From: Streptomyces jumonjinensis
GTDB taxonomy: Bacteria > Actinomycetota > Actinomycetes > Streptomycetales > Streptomycetaceae
Length of the DNA: 57,637 bases
Direction: 5' to 3'
NCBI RefSeq assembly: GCF_009600885.1
Contig: NZ_VCLA01000061.1
Span: forward strand, 1-57,637
Positions 25,217 through 34,509 of this stretch are shown here, piece after piece (positions within the stretch are counted from its first letter, which is position 1; every line of letters begins with the position of its first letter). Made by a program: the position numbers and the translations under genes. The notes under the pieces are model-generated. The model made no database searches. It had not been told where the DNA came from and worked only from the letters and a program-made list of their open reading frames with translations.

Positions 25217-26359
25217 ATGGATATCGGCGGGAAGCGTGCGGCGGATGTGGTGGCGATGACCCTGGATACGGACCGCACCGATCTGGACTACCGGGCCTGG
25301 CTGAAAGAAGCGGTACGCAAGGTGCAGGCCGACGCCAACCGCTCGGCCGACACCCATCTGCTGAAGTTCCCGCTCCCCGAGGAGTGGAGGATCGACCTCT
25401 ATCTGAAGGACGAGTCGACCCACCCCACGGGCAGCCTCAAGCACCGGCTGGCCCGTTCGCTCTTCCTCTACGGCCTCTGCAACGGCTGGATCCGCCCGGG
25501 CAAGCCCGTCATCGAGGCGTCCAGCGGCTCGACCGCGGTCTCCGAGGCGTACTTCGCCCGGCTGATCGGCGTCTCCTTCGTCGCGGTCATGCCGCGCACC
25601 ACCAGCGCGGAGAAGATCCGGCTGATCGAATTCCACGGCGGGCGATGCCACTTCGTGGACGACCCCCGCAAGGTGTACGAGGAGTCCGCGGCCCTCGCGG
25701 AGCGGACCGGCGGCCACTACATGGACCAGTTCACCTACGCCGAGCGGGCCACGGACTGGCGCGGCAACAACAACATCGCCGAATCCGTCTACCAGCAGCT
25801 GAGGCTGGAGCGTTACCCCGAGCCCGCGTGGATCGTCGCCACGGCCGGTACCGGAGGCACCTCGGCGACCATCGCCCGCTATGTCCACTACATGCAGTAC
25901 GACACCCGGATCTGTGTCCCCGACCCGGAGAACTCCTGCTTCTTCGACGGCTGGACCCGGGGCGACCCGCACGCCGCCACGGACCGTGGCTCCCGGATCG
26001 AGGGCATCGGCCGGCCGCGGATGGAGCCCAGCTTCGTCCCCGGCGCCATCGACCGGATGATGAAGGTGCCCGACGCGGCGAGCATCGCGGCCGTACGGGC
26101 GCTGGACACCGTCATGGGCCGGAAGGCGGGCGGCTCCACCGGCACCGGGCTGTGGAGCGCGCTGAAGATCGTCGCGGAGATGGTGGCGGCCGGGGAGCGC
26201 GGCAGCGTGGTCACCCTGATCTGCGACCCGGGCGACCGCTATCTCGACAAGTACTACTCCGACGGCTGGCTGGCGGAGCAGGGGCTCGACATCGCGCCCT
26301 ACGCCGCCGAGATCGAGGGCTTTCTGGCGACGGGCCGGTGGCCGGCCCCGGACGCCTGA
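25217..26359 (+). CDS. PLP-dependent cysteine synthase family protein
   Basis: A 380-residue fold-type-II PLP enzyme. Lys75 in [11 protein letters not shown] is the expected Schiff-base lysine, [19 protein letters not shown] is the substrate-binding loop, and [16 protein letters not shown] binds the cofactor phosphate. It differs from housekeeping CysK and CysM by a longer N-terminus and by [14 protein letters not shown] near the end, so the substrate may not be O-acetylserine. GGAGG lies 8 nt before ATG 25217; GTG 25198 is a weaker alternative. A TACTGT box at 25168-25173 may be its -10. Single gene. Confidence 0.85.
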   Translation: MDIGGKRAADVVAMTLDTDRTDLDYRAWLKEAVRKVQADANRSADTHLLKFPLPEEWRIDLYLKDESTHPTGSLKHRLARSLFLYGLCNGWIRPGKPVIEASSGSTAVSEAYFARLIGVSFVAVMPRTTSAEKIRLIEFHGGRCHFVDDPRKVYEESAALAERTGGHYMDQFTYAERATDWRGNNNIAESVYQQLRLERYPEPAWIVATAGTGGTSATIARYVHYMQYDTRICVPDPENSCFFDGWTRGDPHAATDRGSRIEGIGRPRMEPSFVPGAIDRMMKVPDAASIAAVRALDTVMGRKAGGSTGTGLWSALKIVAEMVAAGERGSVVTLICDPGDRYLDKYYSDGWLAEQGLDIAPYAAEIEGFLATGRWPAPDA

Positions 26360-26471
26360 GACCTGGTGCCGGGTCAGTGGGCGGTCCCGGACGCCTCCGT
26401 GCCCCGTACGGCTTGTGCTCTGTACGGTTCCGGGCGTGCCCGTTCGCGCACGCCCCGGGCCGCCCCGGACA

Positions 26472-26948
26472 TCAGCGAGCCCGGGCGAGCCTGCGGTCCA
26501 GCGTCCGTACCGCGCCCCGGAACGAGACCGTCAGACCGGGCCGTATCAGCGGCAGCGTCATCCGCAGCGACGTCGCGCAGTCCGCCGCGAAAGTCCACCG
26601 CACCCGGGAGCCGCCGGGCGCGGGGGCGATCCACCACTCCTCGGCGAGGGCCCGCAGACCGGGCGCGTTGACCGTGTCCACCCGATAGGCATAGCGCTCG
26701 TCGGGGTCGGCGGCGAGGATCGTCTCCTCGAAGCGGATCCCCACCCTGAGCTGGATGTCCCGCCCCGCGCCGCCCCGGGTGGGTGTGGCGGCGGAGATGG
26801 CGGAGAACCACCGGGGCCAGTCGGAGACATCCTCCGCGAGGGCCCGGTACACGGTCTTCGGCGCGGCGGACATCCCGGCGGTGAAGACCATCCGCTGCGG
26901 CGCGGAGAGCAGGAAGCCGAGTTCGACGGGGCGGAGCCTGCGGGCCAT
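26472..26948 (-). CDS. SRPBCC family protein (polyketide cyclase/START-like)
   Basis: A 158-residue helix-grip protein. The N-terminus MVFTAGMSAAPKTVYRALAEDVSDWPRWFSAI is the usual opening of the family, followed by strands ending in RWTFAADCATSLRM and a long C-terminal helix. Such proteins bind hydrophobic ligands in a cavity; their roles range from cyclases to lipid binding. GGAGG lies 5 nt before ATG 26948. No polyketide genes are nearby, so the ligand is unknown. Confidence 0.8.
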   Translation of the reverse strand: MARRLRPVELGFLLSAPQRMVFTAGMSAAPKTVYRALAEDVSDWPRWFSAISAATPTRGGAGRDIQLRVGIRFEETILAADPDERYAYRVDTVNAPGLRALAEEWWIAPAPGGSRVRWTFAADCATSLRMTLPLIRPGLTVSFRGAVRTLDRRLARAR

Positions 26949-26974
26949 ACCAACCTCCGGGCGAGGGGCGCCAG

Positions 26975-27032
26975 GGAGCGTCGTCCGCCCGCAGGGCACG
27001 CCGGGCGGACGGGATTTCGACGACACGGACCT
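26975..27032 (-). repeat. Dispersed hairpin element, copy B
   Basis: On the minus strand AGGTCCGTGTCGTCGA (27032-27017) is followed by GTCCGCCCG and its inverse CGGGCGGAC. It sits between the NTF2-like and SRPBCC genes. It matches copy A in the head, in the hairpin position and in the trailing CTCCCTGG. Confidence 0.55.
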
Positions 27033-27210
27033 GGAACCTGATCCATCAGACAGGCGCTGGGCCCGCACCCTAGCCGTCATGGCACCGGTTGTCTGCCCCC
27101 GGACGGGCCCTGGGCCGCGTATCGAGTCGTGACCAACGGGTCGTCCGGGTGCGTCATTCCGGAGAAGAGGGATCAAGCTGCCAACCGGAAGAGGAAAGGC
27201 ACCAGGGACT

Positions 27211-27225
27211 TTGAAGACACGACCT
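27211..27225 (-). repeat. Dispersed element, copy C, overlapping the stop of the NTF2-like gene
   Basis: AGGTCGTGTCTTCAA on the minus strand. The gene's TAG stop (27226-27224) shares its TAG with the element's first bases, and AGTCCCTGGTGCC follows without the hairpin seen in copies A and B. Confidence 0.55.
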
Positions 27226-27571
27226 AGGCCCAGATGTACTCCTCAGCAATCGCACCGTCGCGCCACTTCGCGACGGTAACCATGCGACCGCCACCCTCGA
27301 ACTCGCCAATGACGCAGGTCCACTCACCTGACCCAAAGGCAATGGGATGCGAGGTGATCTGCGGGGGCGTGCCACCCGCCGATTCGACATAGGCCTTCAT
27401 GGCGTCGATGTGCTCCTGGACTCCACGGGTCGGCAGCTGGCCCTTCCAGTCCACCAGGACATCGTCGGTGTGGTGGTGGGCAAACACACCGTCCCAGTCG
27501 GCTCTGTTCCATCCGGTGAAATCGAGATCGTCCATACCCTTGAGATTGCGGCTGACCTGGTCCTCCGCCAT
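27224..27571 (-). CDS. NTF2-like / SnoaL-like domain protein
   Basis: A 115-residue alpha+beta cone protein: GWNRADWDGVFAHHHTDDVLVDWKG at the start, then GVQEHIDAMKAYVES, and C-terminal strands WTCVIGEFEGGGRMVTVAKWRDGAIAEEYIWA (in parts). Family members include isomerases, cyclases and many proteins of unknown role. ATG 27571 has GGAG about 10 nt upstream; the longer open frame to 27697 lacks family character. The base composition looks less GC-rich than its neighbours, and its stop lies in a dispersed repeat, so recent acquisition is possible. Confidence 0.75.
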   Translation of the reverse strand: MAEDQVSRNLKGMDDLDFTGWNRADWDGVFAHHHTDDVLVDWKGQLPTRGVQEHIDAMKAYVESAGGTPPQITSHPIAFGSGEWTCVIGEFEGGGRMVTVAKWRDGAIAEEYIWA

Positions 27572-27744
27572 CAGCCTCGCTCCATGCCTCGCCGCATTCG
27601 TACGGTTCCGCACTGATCGCCGTGTTCGGCGCCCCGGCGCTGCGAGCCTACGGGCGGCTCGTGCGTCACGCACCCGCAGCGGAGCCACGACGCCCACGGG
27701 CCGCGGCCTTGCTCGTCAGCGAATGCGCGTCGTCGATACGCGGG

Positions 27745-28185
27745 CTAGTGTCCGTCCCCGAGCAGCCCGTCCAGCGCACGGCCGAACATCCACCGCCCCA
27801 GCCGGGCCACCACCGGATCCAGCACCCCCGGCACCGCCCGGATCCGCAGCTCCTCCACCCAGACCACCACCGAGCCCGTACCGCTCGGACGGACCGAGAT
27901 CTCCGCCCAGCCCCTGATCGTCCGGCCGCGCTTCACCAGCCGGCAGCGCCCCGTTCCGTCACCGTCCGGGGGCTCCCAGCGGACGACCTCCATCGGATCG
28001 TCCACCCCCACCGGGCCGACCGCCGAGCGCACGGTGAACACCGTGCCCGCCCGGGTGGGACCCTCGCTCGCCGAAACGAGCGCCGTCAGAGGCATCCGCG
28101 CCGCATGAGCACGCCAGTCGGTCACCCGCCGCCAGCTCTCGCCGACGGGCAGCGCCACGGCACGCCTCAGCCGGAACGCGCTCAC
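27745..28185 (-). CDS. SRPBCC family protein
   Basis: A 146-residue helix-grip protein. MSAFRLRRAVALPVGESWRRVTDWRAHAARMPLT is a typical start; middle strands TVFTVRSAVGPVGVDDPMEVVRWEPP and a C-terminal helix VLDPVVARLGRWMFGRALDGLL complete the fold. Ligand and role are unknown. The start is GTG 28185 with only a weak ribosome-binding site. It lies 53 bp downstream of the DeoR gene and could be read from the same promoter, although a dispersed repeat sits between them. Confidence 0.75.
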   Translation of the reverse strand: MSAFRLRRAVALPVGESWRRVTDWRAHAARMPLTALVSASEGPTRAGTVFTVRSAVGPVGVDDPMEVVRWEPPDGDGTGRCRLVKRGRTIRGWAEISVRPSGTGSVVVWVEELRIRAVPGVLDPVVARLGRWMFGRALDGLLGDGH

Positions 28186-28214
28186 CGGCCGCCCACCCGG
28201 CCCCGGGCTGCTCC

Positions 28215-28228
28215 AGGCCGTGTCTTCA
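28215..28228 (+). repeat. Dispersed element, copy E (opposite orientation)
   Basis: AGGCCGTGTCTTCA on the plus strand, 10 bp beyond the stop of the DeoR gene. This copy has only the head sequence; no hairpin follows. Confidence 0.45.
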
Positions 28229-28238
28229 TCTCATCACC

Positions 28239-29069
28239 TCAGCCGATCCGGGGCTCGCCCGCCACCACCAGCTCCGGCAGATGCTCGGCGATCTCCGCAC
28301 GGGCCGCCGGAGACAGCCCGCCGTCCGTCACCAGCGCGTCGACCTCCGACAGCCGGGCGAAAGAGCTCAGCCCCACCGTCCCCCACTTGGTGTGATCGGC
28401 GACCACCACCACCCGGCGCGCCGACCGCACCAGCCGCCGATTGGTCTCGGCCTCCGCCAGATTGGGCGTGGAGAGACCCGCCTCCACCGAGATCCCGTGC
28501 ACCCCGAGAAAGAGCACATCGAAGTGGAGCGAGCGGATCGCCTGATCGGCGACCGGACCCACCAGCGAGTCGGACGGCGTCCGCATCCCGCCGGTGAGCA
28601 CCACCGCCGCCGCGCCCGGCCGGGGCACGCCCGCCGTGCCCGAGCGCTGGGCCGTATGGAAGACGTCCGCCACCCGCACCGAATTGGTGACCACCGTCAG
28701 ATCCGGCACCTCCAGCAGCTGATGCGCCAGCGCGAAGGTCGTGGTGCCGCCGGACAGCGCGATGGCCGTGCCGGGCAGCACCATCCGGGCCGCCGTGCGG
28801 GCGATGTCGTCCTTCGCGGTCAGCTCCAGCGCCGACTTCGCCTCGAAACCGGGTTCATGGGTACTGGCCTCGACCACCGGCACCGCGCCGCCGTGCACCT
28901 TCTCGACGACCCCCTGCCGGGCCAGCGCGTCCAGATCCCGGCGCACGGTCATATCGGAGACATTGAGCTTGCGGGTGAGCTCATTGACCCGCACCCCGCC
29001 GCGCCTGCGCACCTCATCGAGGATCAGGGCACGCCGCTGCTCCGCGAGCAGGTTCTGATTGTCGGTCAC
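28239..29069 (-). CDS. DeoR/GlpR family transcriptional regulator
   Basis: A 276-residue repressor. The DNA-binding domain has LAEQRRALILDEVRRRGGVRVNELTRKLNVSDMTVRRDLDALARQGVV (in parts, residues 7-55). The C-terminal DeoRC domain binds a phosphorylated sugar: IALSGGTTTFALAHQL, LTVVTNSVRVADV and VVVADHTKWG. GTG 29069 is preferred (AAGGA about 12 nt upstream); GTG 29090 in the same frame adds seven residues. Streptomyces members often regulate sugar phosphate or nucleoside catabolism. No such genes are adjacent, so its target lies elsewhere or it is autoregulated. Confidence 0.9.
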   Translation of the reverse strand: MTDNQNLLAEQRRALILDEVRRRGGVRVNELTRKLNVSDMTVRRDLDALARQGVVEKVHGGAVPVVEASTHEPGFEAKSALELTAKDDIARTAARMVLPGTAIALSGGTTTFALAHQLLEVPDLTVVTNSVRVADVFHTAQRSGTAGVPRPGAAAVVLTGGMRTPSDSLVGPVADQAIRSLHFDVLFLGVHGISVEAGLSTPNLAEAETNRRLVRSARRVVVVADHTKWGTVGLSSFARLSEVDALVTDGGLSPAARAEIAEHLPELVVAGEPRIG

Positions 29070-29307
29070 TACCAGGGCCGGTCCTTCCACGCGATCGTGC
29101 TTCGCCGCCGTACACCCGCCGCCGTACTCCGCAGAGGCGTTCCTCCGGTGGCCGGGGCGTCATATCCTCCCACGGGCCGATCCGCCCCCACTCGCGGAGA
29201 TTCGGTGAGAGCGCTGCGGTGACCTGCCGCGATCCGGGACCCTGTGGCGTGGACGCCGCGCGGTCGCTCGCCGGTCGTCGACCGCCCCACGAGAGAGCGA
29301 GTCACCT

Positions 29308-31776
29308 GTGTCCACTGCAACCCCGGTCCCGCGGAGCGCGGGACCCGCGCTCGAACTGCTGGTGCACGGCGTCGGCGGCGCCACGCCGCAGGAGATGCTC
29401 GGCGACCCCCGTACGGTACGGATCTCGGGGGACGAGAAGGCCGCGCTCTTCCGGCGGTTCGGCGACGAGGACGCCGAGAGCCGGCCCGATGACCACCGTG
29501 ACCAGCCCGTCCTGGAGGCGTACTGCTGGTCCAACCTCACCTCCGGCAACAGCGCCCGCGCCCTGTGGCTGCTGCTCGTCCCCTTCATGGTGGCCAACCT
29601 CGCCCACTGGATGCGCCCGCGCGCCAAGGGCATGATCCGCACGACCAGGCTGTACGGGATGCTGGTGCGGCTGGTCGCCCTGAGCCTCACGGTGCTGATG
29701 ACGGCCGCCGCCTGCGAGGTGACGCTCGATCTGGTGGCCTGGCAGTGCGCGGGCACGCCCGAGTGCTCCGGCCGGCGGGACTGGATCTCCCTGCTCGCCA
29801 GCGCCGAGGGCGGCTGGTGGTCGCAGCCCGGCCGCCGGCTGGCCGCCCTCGCCGTGCTTCCGGCCGCGCTCGTGGTGCTGCTCTGGTACCTCTCCAACCG
29901 CACCTGGAACGCCTACGAATCCCAGCGACCGCCGACCGGAGCCGAGGTGGCGGAAGGGGAGACCGGCCCCGAAGACGGCTCCGACGAGTCCGGATACGAA
30001 GAGTCCGGACACGGCGAGTACGGCGCATACGGCGGGGGTGCCGCGGAGCCCCTGCGCCCGGACGCCCTGCCCGGTGACGGGCCGGCGGCGACCGCCGTAC
30101 GGCCCGCCCTCGGCCGGCCCGGCTTCTGGTACGGCCGCCGTCTCGTCGCCCGGCTGCGCGCCGCCCACACCGCCGCCGGATTCCTCACCGTCTCCGCCGC
30201 CGTCACCGGGGCCACCGCACGCCACGACCGGAGCGGCGACAGCACCCTCCTCGACCTCTCCGGCCGCGCACTGGAGGCCGTGCACATCATCGGACTGCTC
30301 GTCGTGATCGCGGTCGTGGTCCGCAGAGGCCGCAGCGAACGCCGCTTCGACGCCCGCCTGGACCGGACCGTCGTCAGCGCCCTGCCCGGCTGCGCCCTCG
30401 CCGTGCTCGCCCTCTCCCTGCTCTACGCGGGCTGGTCCCGGCCCGGCTGGACCTCCGAAGGCACCCTGACGGGCGCGTCGATCGCGTTCCGGGCCATCGT
30501 CCTGACCCAGGGCGCCGTCACCGTCGCGCTCGCCGTCGCCGCCTTCGCCCTCCAGCGCCGGGCCCGCCACCCCCGCTCCGTGCTCGGCGGCCTGGGCGGA
30601 CCGGCCGCCGCCCTGCTCGCCTGCGCCCTCGGCGGAGTGATGACCGGAGGACTCGCCCACTGGTTCGCCGACCGGCTGTCCGGGGACGGCGCCATCCCCG
30701 GCCCCCCGGTGCTGCTCAGCTGGCAGGCGGCGGTGATCCCCGTGCTGCTGACCGCGCTGCTCGTCCCCCTCGCCGTGCTCGCCGTACGGACCTGGGCGGC
30801 CGGCCGCCGGTGCGCGGCCGAGGTGGAGGCGGAGTACGCCGCTGCCGAGACCCAGGACACCGGCTTCGGCGACTGGCGGTCCGACCCCATCCGCACCCGG
30901 AGGATCGCGAGCGCCCGCGCCCGGGCCGCCCTGACCGACACCGCCGCCTGGATCGTGGGATTCATCTCCGTCGCCACCCTGCTGCTCGGCGCCGTCGCGG
31001 TCGCCGGCGCGTGGGGGAGCGGCAGGGAGCCCGGCAGAGCCTTCGGGAACAGCGGCATCGACGAGGCCGTGGCGGAGGCCGCCCAGTATCTGGGGTCCTG
31101 GCTCATCGGCTTCGGCTTCATCCTCTTCATCACCTGGGGCCGCCGCGCCTACCGGGACGCCTCCGCCCGCCGGACCATCGGCATCCTGTGGGACGTCGGC
31201 ACCTTCTGGCCGCGCGCAGCGCACCCCTTCGCGCCGCCGTGCTACGCGGAACGCGCCGTCCCCGACCTCACCTGGCGTATGAGCACCTGGACCGAGCGGA
31301 CGGGCGGACGGCTGGTCATCTCCGGGCACTCCCAGGGCAGTGTGCTGGCCGCGTCCGCGGTCTGGCAGCTGCCCGCCGCCACCCGCAGCCGGATCGCGCT
31401 GCTGACCTACGGATCACCTCTGGAGAGGCTCTACGGCCGCTGGTTCCCGGCGTACTTCGGCCCGGACGCACTGGCCCGGCTGAGCGGAGAGGTCGACTGC
31501 TGGCGCAATCTGTGGCGGCACACCGACCCGATCGGCGGGCCCGTCCTGGTCGCCGCCGCGGACGGGGAGCGGACCGTGGACCGGGCGGCCCTCAAGGACC
31601 CCGTGGTCTACGGCCGCTCCCGGAACAACCCCCTGCCGGAACCGCTGCTCGGACACGCCCAGTACCAGGCCGACCCGCTCTTCGCCCTGGAGCGCCGGGA
31701 ACTGCTGGACCGCCTCCGGTCGCACATCCCCCGGCAGTCCCGCGAGACCGGCGCGGCCCGGCCCACGGGCCCATGA
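29308..31776 (+). CDS. Membrane-embedded alpha/beta hydrolase-like protein
   Basis: An 822-residue protein whose hydrolase motifs are split by a membrane region. LELLVHGVGGATP (residues 16-28) has the HG oxyanion-loop motif. About eight hydrophobic segments follow between residues 85 and 620, with an acidic loop near 210-250. The nucleophile elbow GHSQGS has Ser675, followed by Asp740 (HTDPIGG) and His783 (LGHAQYQ), an order that fits a Ser-Asp-His triad. It may be a membrane lipase, esterase or peptidase facing the cytosol; the substrate is unknown. GTG 29308 is the start. Convergent with the beta-helix/AAA gene. Confidence 0.75.
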   Translation: MSTATPVPRSAGPALELLVHGVGGATPQEMLGDPRTVRISGDEKAALFRRFGDEDAESRPDDHRDQPVLEAYCWSNLTSGNSARALWLLLVPFMVANLAHWMRPRAKGMIRTTRLYGMLVRLVALSLTVLMTAAACEVTLDLVAWQCAGTPECSGRRDWISLLASAEGGWWSQPGRRLAALAVLPAALVVLLWYLSNRTWNAYESQRPPTGAEVAEGETGPEDGSDESGYEESGHGEYGAYGGGAAEPLRPDALPGDGPAATAVRPALGRPGFWYGRRLVARLRAAHTAAGFLTVSAAVTGATARHDRSGDSTLLDLSGRALEAVHIIGLLVVIAVVVRRGRSERRFDARLDRTVVSALPGCALAVLALSLLYAGWSRPGWTSEGTLTGASIAFRAIVLTQGAVTVALAVAAFALQRRARHPRSVLGGLGGPAAALLACALGGVMTGGLAHWFADRLSGDGAIPGPPVLLSWQAAVIPVLLTALLVPLAVLAVRTWAAGRRCAAEVEAEYAAAETQDTGFGDWRSDPIRTRRIASARARAALTDTAAWIVGFISVATLLLGAVAVAGAWGSGREPGRAFGNSGIDEAVAEAAQYLGSWLIGFGFILFITWGRRAYRDASARRTIGILWDVGTFWPRAAHPFAPPCYAERAVPDLTWRMSTWTERTGGRLVISGHSQGSVLAASAVWQLPAATRSRIALLTYGSPLERLYGRWFPAYFGPDALARLSGEVDCWRNLWRHTDPIGGPVLVAAADGERTVDRAALKDPVVYGRSRNNPLPEPLLGHAQYQADPLFALERRELLDRLRSHIPRQSRETGAARPTGP

Positions 31777-31840
31777 GAACGGCCCCGGCCCTCGGCCCCC
31801 GGCCCTCTGCCCGGGAGAGGGGACCGGTGGCCCGGGACGC

Positions 31841-34294
31841 TCAGAACGGCTCGGGCGGCTCCGGCAGATCCTCCGGATACAGCAGGGTCAGCGCGTCCTT
31901 GTCGGCTTCGCTCAGCTCGGCGACCCGGCCCGCATGACGCTCCACCATCGACTCGAAGGTCTGGCGTGCCGTGCGGCCGTTGCCGAAGGCCGGGCCCTTG
32001 GGCACCGCGGAGAAGTACTTCACCAGCGCCTCGTCCGTGCCGTCCGCGAGCCGGTACTCATGCTCGTCGGCCTGCTGCTCCACGATTCTGAGCAGCTCGC
32101 CGGCGTCGTAGTCCTGGAAGGTGATGGTCCGCGAGAACCGCGACGCCACCCCGGGGTTCACCGAGAGGAACCGCTCCATCTCCGCGGTGTATCCGGCGAC
32201 GATCACCACCACCGCCTCCCGGTGGTCCTCCATCAGCTTCACCAGGGTGTCGATGGCCTCCTTGCCGAAGTCCCGGCCCGAATCCTCGGGGGAGAGGGCA
32301 TACGCCTCGTCGATGAACAGCACCCCGCCGCGCGCCCGGTCGAACGCCTCCTGGGTGCGGATCGCGGTCGAGCCGATGTGCTCGCCGACCAGATCCACCC
32401 GGGAGACCTCGACCAGATGCCCGCGCTCCAGCACTCCGAGCGCGGCCAGGATCTCCCCGTACAGCCGGGCCACCGTCGTCTTGCCGGTGCCGGGGGAACC
32501 GGTGAAGACCAGATGACGGCGGACGGAAGCGGCTTTCAGACCCGCTTCCTGACGGCGTCTGCCCACCTCGATCATGTTCGTCAGCGAACGCACCTCACGC
32601 TTGACGCTCTCCAGGCCGACCAGCGCGTCCAGTTCGCCGAGAACGGCCTCCGAGGTGCGCCGGGGCCCCGACGGCGGCGGCCCGGGGACGGGCGCGGCGG
32701 GGCCGGACGGCTCGGGGAGCACCGCCGGGAGCAGCCCGGCCGACACCGGCGGGGCGGCGGGCGGGAACATCGTCAGCGCGGACACGGGCGGCGCCGGCGC
32801 CCCCCGCTCGGCCGCGGTGATCACGCCGCTCTCATCGCTGCTGGAATCCTCCACCAGCAGCAGCGCCGGATCCGCGAACTCATAACCGCCGCGCGCGCAC
32901 CGCTCGGTGCGGCAGCGGCTCAGCGTCGTGCGACAGCCGTCCATCACATGGAACCCATAGCCGCCGCTGCCCGTGACCCGGCAGCTCCGGAAGGTGCCCC
33001 GGCCCTCGGCCGACACATAGAACCCGGCCTCGGCGGGCGAGGTGACCGTACAGCGCTCGATCACCGGGTCGGCGCCCTTGGAGACGATGACACCGGTCTG
33101 GGCCGCGTCGATGGTGCAGCCGGCCAGGGTGCCGCCGCTGCCGTGGTCACGGAACCAGGCGCCGGTGGACGCCTCTCTGATCCGGCAGTCGTCCAGCTGC
33201 GCCGTCGCGCCGTCGCTCACCGACACGGCGGTATTGCGGATCTGGGAGAGATCGCTGTCGACGACGTCGACCCGGGAGCCGCGGTCGAGGACGAACAGCG
33301 CGTCGGGCACATCATGAACCCGGCAGGAGTCCAGCACCGCCGTCGCGCCGTCGCTGATCCACACCGCCGGATAGTCGCCCGTGCTGTCGTGTATCTCGCA
33401 CTGGTTGGCGTCCACCCGGGTGCCCGGGTCCCACACCGACAGGCCGTTGCGCCCGAAGCTGCGCACATTCGACCGGGTGAGCGTCAGCACCGAACGCGAG
33501 CGCAGATCGATCGCGTTCTCCGGGATGTCATGGATCTCGCAGTCGGAGAGGGTGAGGACGGCGTCGGTGTCGAGGGTCACCCCGTCGGCCGACGTCCGGT
33601 GCACGGTGGAGTCGGAGAGATGAGCGGAGGCGCGCGAGGCTATCTGCACCCCCGCGCCCTTGACCTCGTACACCTCGCAGCCGATGGCTTCGAGTCCGCT
33701 GCCCTCACCCGTGACGGTCAGCCCCGCGCCCGAGGTGTGATGCACCCGGCACCGCTCCAGCCGGGGATGCCCGCCGCCGCGCACCGAGACCCCCGACTGG
33801 CCGGCCGAGACCACCTCGCACTCCTCGAACACCCCGCCCGCGCCGTCCAGTACGGCTATGCCGACCCCGGCGGGGTTGTCGACCGTGCACCGGCGCACGG
33901 TGGGGCGCGCCGCGCCGCGCACTTCGAGCCCGGCGGCGGAACGGGTGGAGATCCGCAGCCCGGTGAGCTCCGGTGTGCCGTCCTCGATCAGCAGCGCGGG
34001 CGCCGTCGTGTCCTGTCCTTCCACATGGAGGTCCTGCAGACAGGCCGACGCGCGCACCGTCAACGGCACCCCGTCCGCCGGTGCGATCCGCACCGAGCCG
34101 ACCGCGCTCTCGGGGCCGCGGAGGGTGACCGCGCGCTCGATCACGAGATTCTCGCGGTACGTCCCCGGCGCGACGGTGAGGATGTCGCCGTCCCCCGCCG
34201 CCTCCAGGGCCGCTGCCAGAGAGGCGTACTCGCCCGTGCGGCGCCGCCACCGCGATGTGCCGGTGTGGGTCACCTGGACCGTGCCCTGTGCCAT
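31841..34294 (-). CDS. Right-handed beta-helix domain fused to a CbxX/EccA-type AAA+ ATPase
   Basis: An 817-residue soluble protein. Residues 20-490 are a parallel beta-helix of about 20 short repeats, each like VERCTVTSPAEAGFYVSAEG, ending in a Pro-rich linker (about 500-545). Residues 550-817 are an AAA+ domain of the CbxX/CfqX group found also in EccA: Walker A GSPGTGKT (599-606), Walker B GGVLFIDEAYAL, sensor VVVIVAGYTAEM and the Arg-finger region GVASRFSRTI. EccA has a TPR domain in place of the helix. ATG 34294 has no strong ribosome-binding site. No signal peptide. The function is unknown; it may be a scaffold or unfoldase acting on membrane or secretion partners. Confidence 0.85.
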   Translation of the reverse strand: MAQGTVQVTHTGTSRWRRRTGEYASLAAALEAAGDGDILTVAPGTYRENLVIERAVTLRGPESAVGSVRIAPADGVPLTVRASACLQDLHVEGQDTTAPALLIEDGTPELTGLRISTRSAAGLEVRGAARPTVRRCTVDNPAGVGIAVLDGAGGVFEECEVVSAGQSGVSVRGGGHPRLERCRVHHTSGAGLTVTGEGSGLEAIGCEVYEVKGAGVQIASRASAHLSDSTVHRTSADGVTLDTDAVLTLSDCEIHDIPENAIDLRSRSVLTLTRSNVRSFGRNGLSVWDPGTRVDANQCEIHDSTGDYPAVWISDGATAVLDSCRVHDVPDALFVLDRGSRVDVVDSDLSQIRNTAVSVSDGATAQLDDCRIREASTGAWFRDHGSGGTLAGCTIDAAQTGVIVSKGADPVIERCTVTSPAEAGFYVSAEGRGTFRSCRVTGSGGYGFHVMDGCRTTLSRCRTERCARGGYEFADPALLLVEDSSSDESGVITAAERGAPAPPVSALTMFPPAAPPVSAGLLPAVLPEPSGPAAPVPGPPPSGPRRTSEAVLGELDALVGLESVKREVRSLTNMIEVGRRRQEAGLKAASVRRHLVFTGSPGTGKTTVARLYGEILAALGVLERGHLVEVSRVDLVGEHIGSTAIRTQEAFDRARGGVLFIDEAYALSPEDSGRDFGKEAIDTLVKLMEDHREAVVVIVAGYTAEMERFLSVNPGVASRFSRTITFQDYDAGELLRIVEQQADEHEYRLADGTDEALVKYFSAVPKGPAFGNGRTARQTFESMVERHAGRVAELSEADKDALTLLYPEDLPEPPEPF

Positions 34295-34509
34295 CGTGCT
34301 GCTCTGCCCCCACCTCGGGATCTGTTCCGGCGCGCCTCGGAGAAGGGGACGCCCCCTTGGGACCTGTCTTCCGCGCCGGGTCCGGCGCGCTCGGGAACCG
34401 CCGCGCACGCCCGGAAACCCCGCCCTGTCCGGACGGCAGGTCCTGACCCCGTGTCGGGGGTCGCACCACCGTAGCGCGCATGAGGGGCGGGAGTTGACGA
34501 GCCAGGAGG

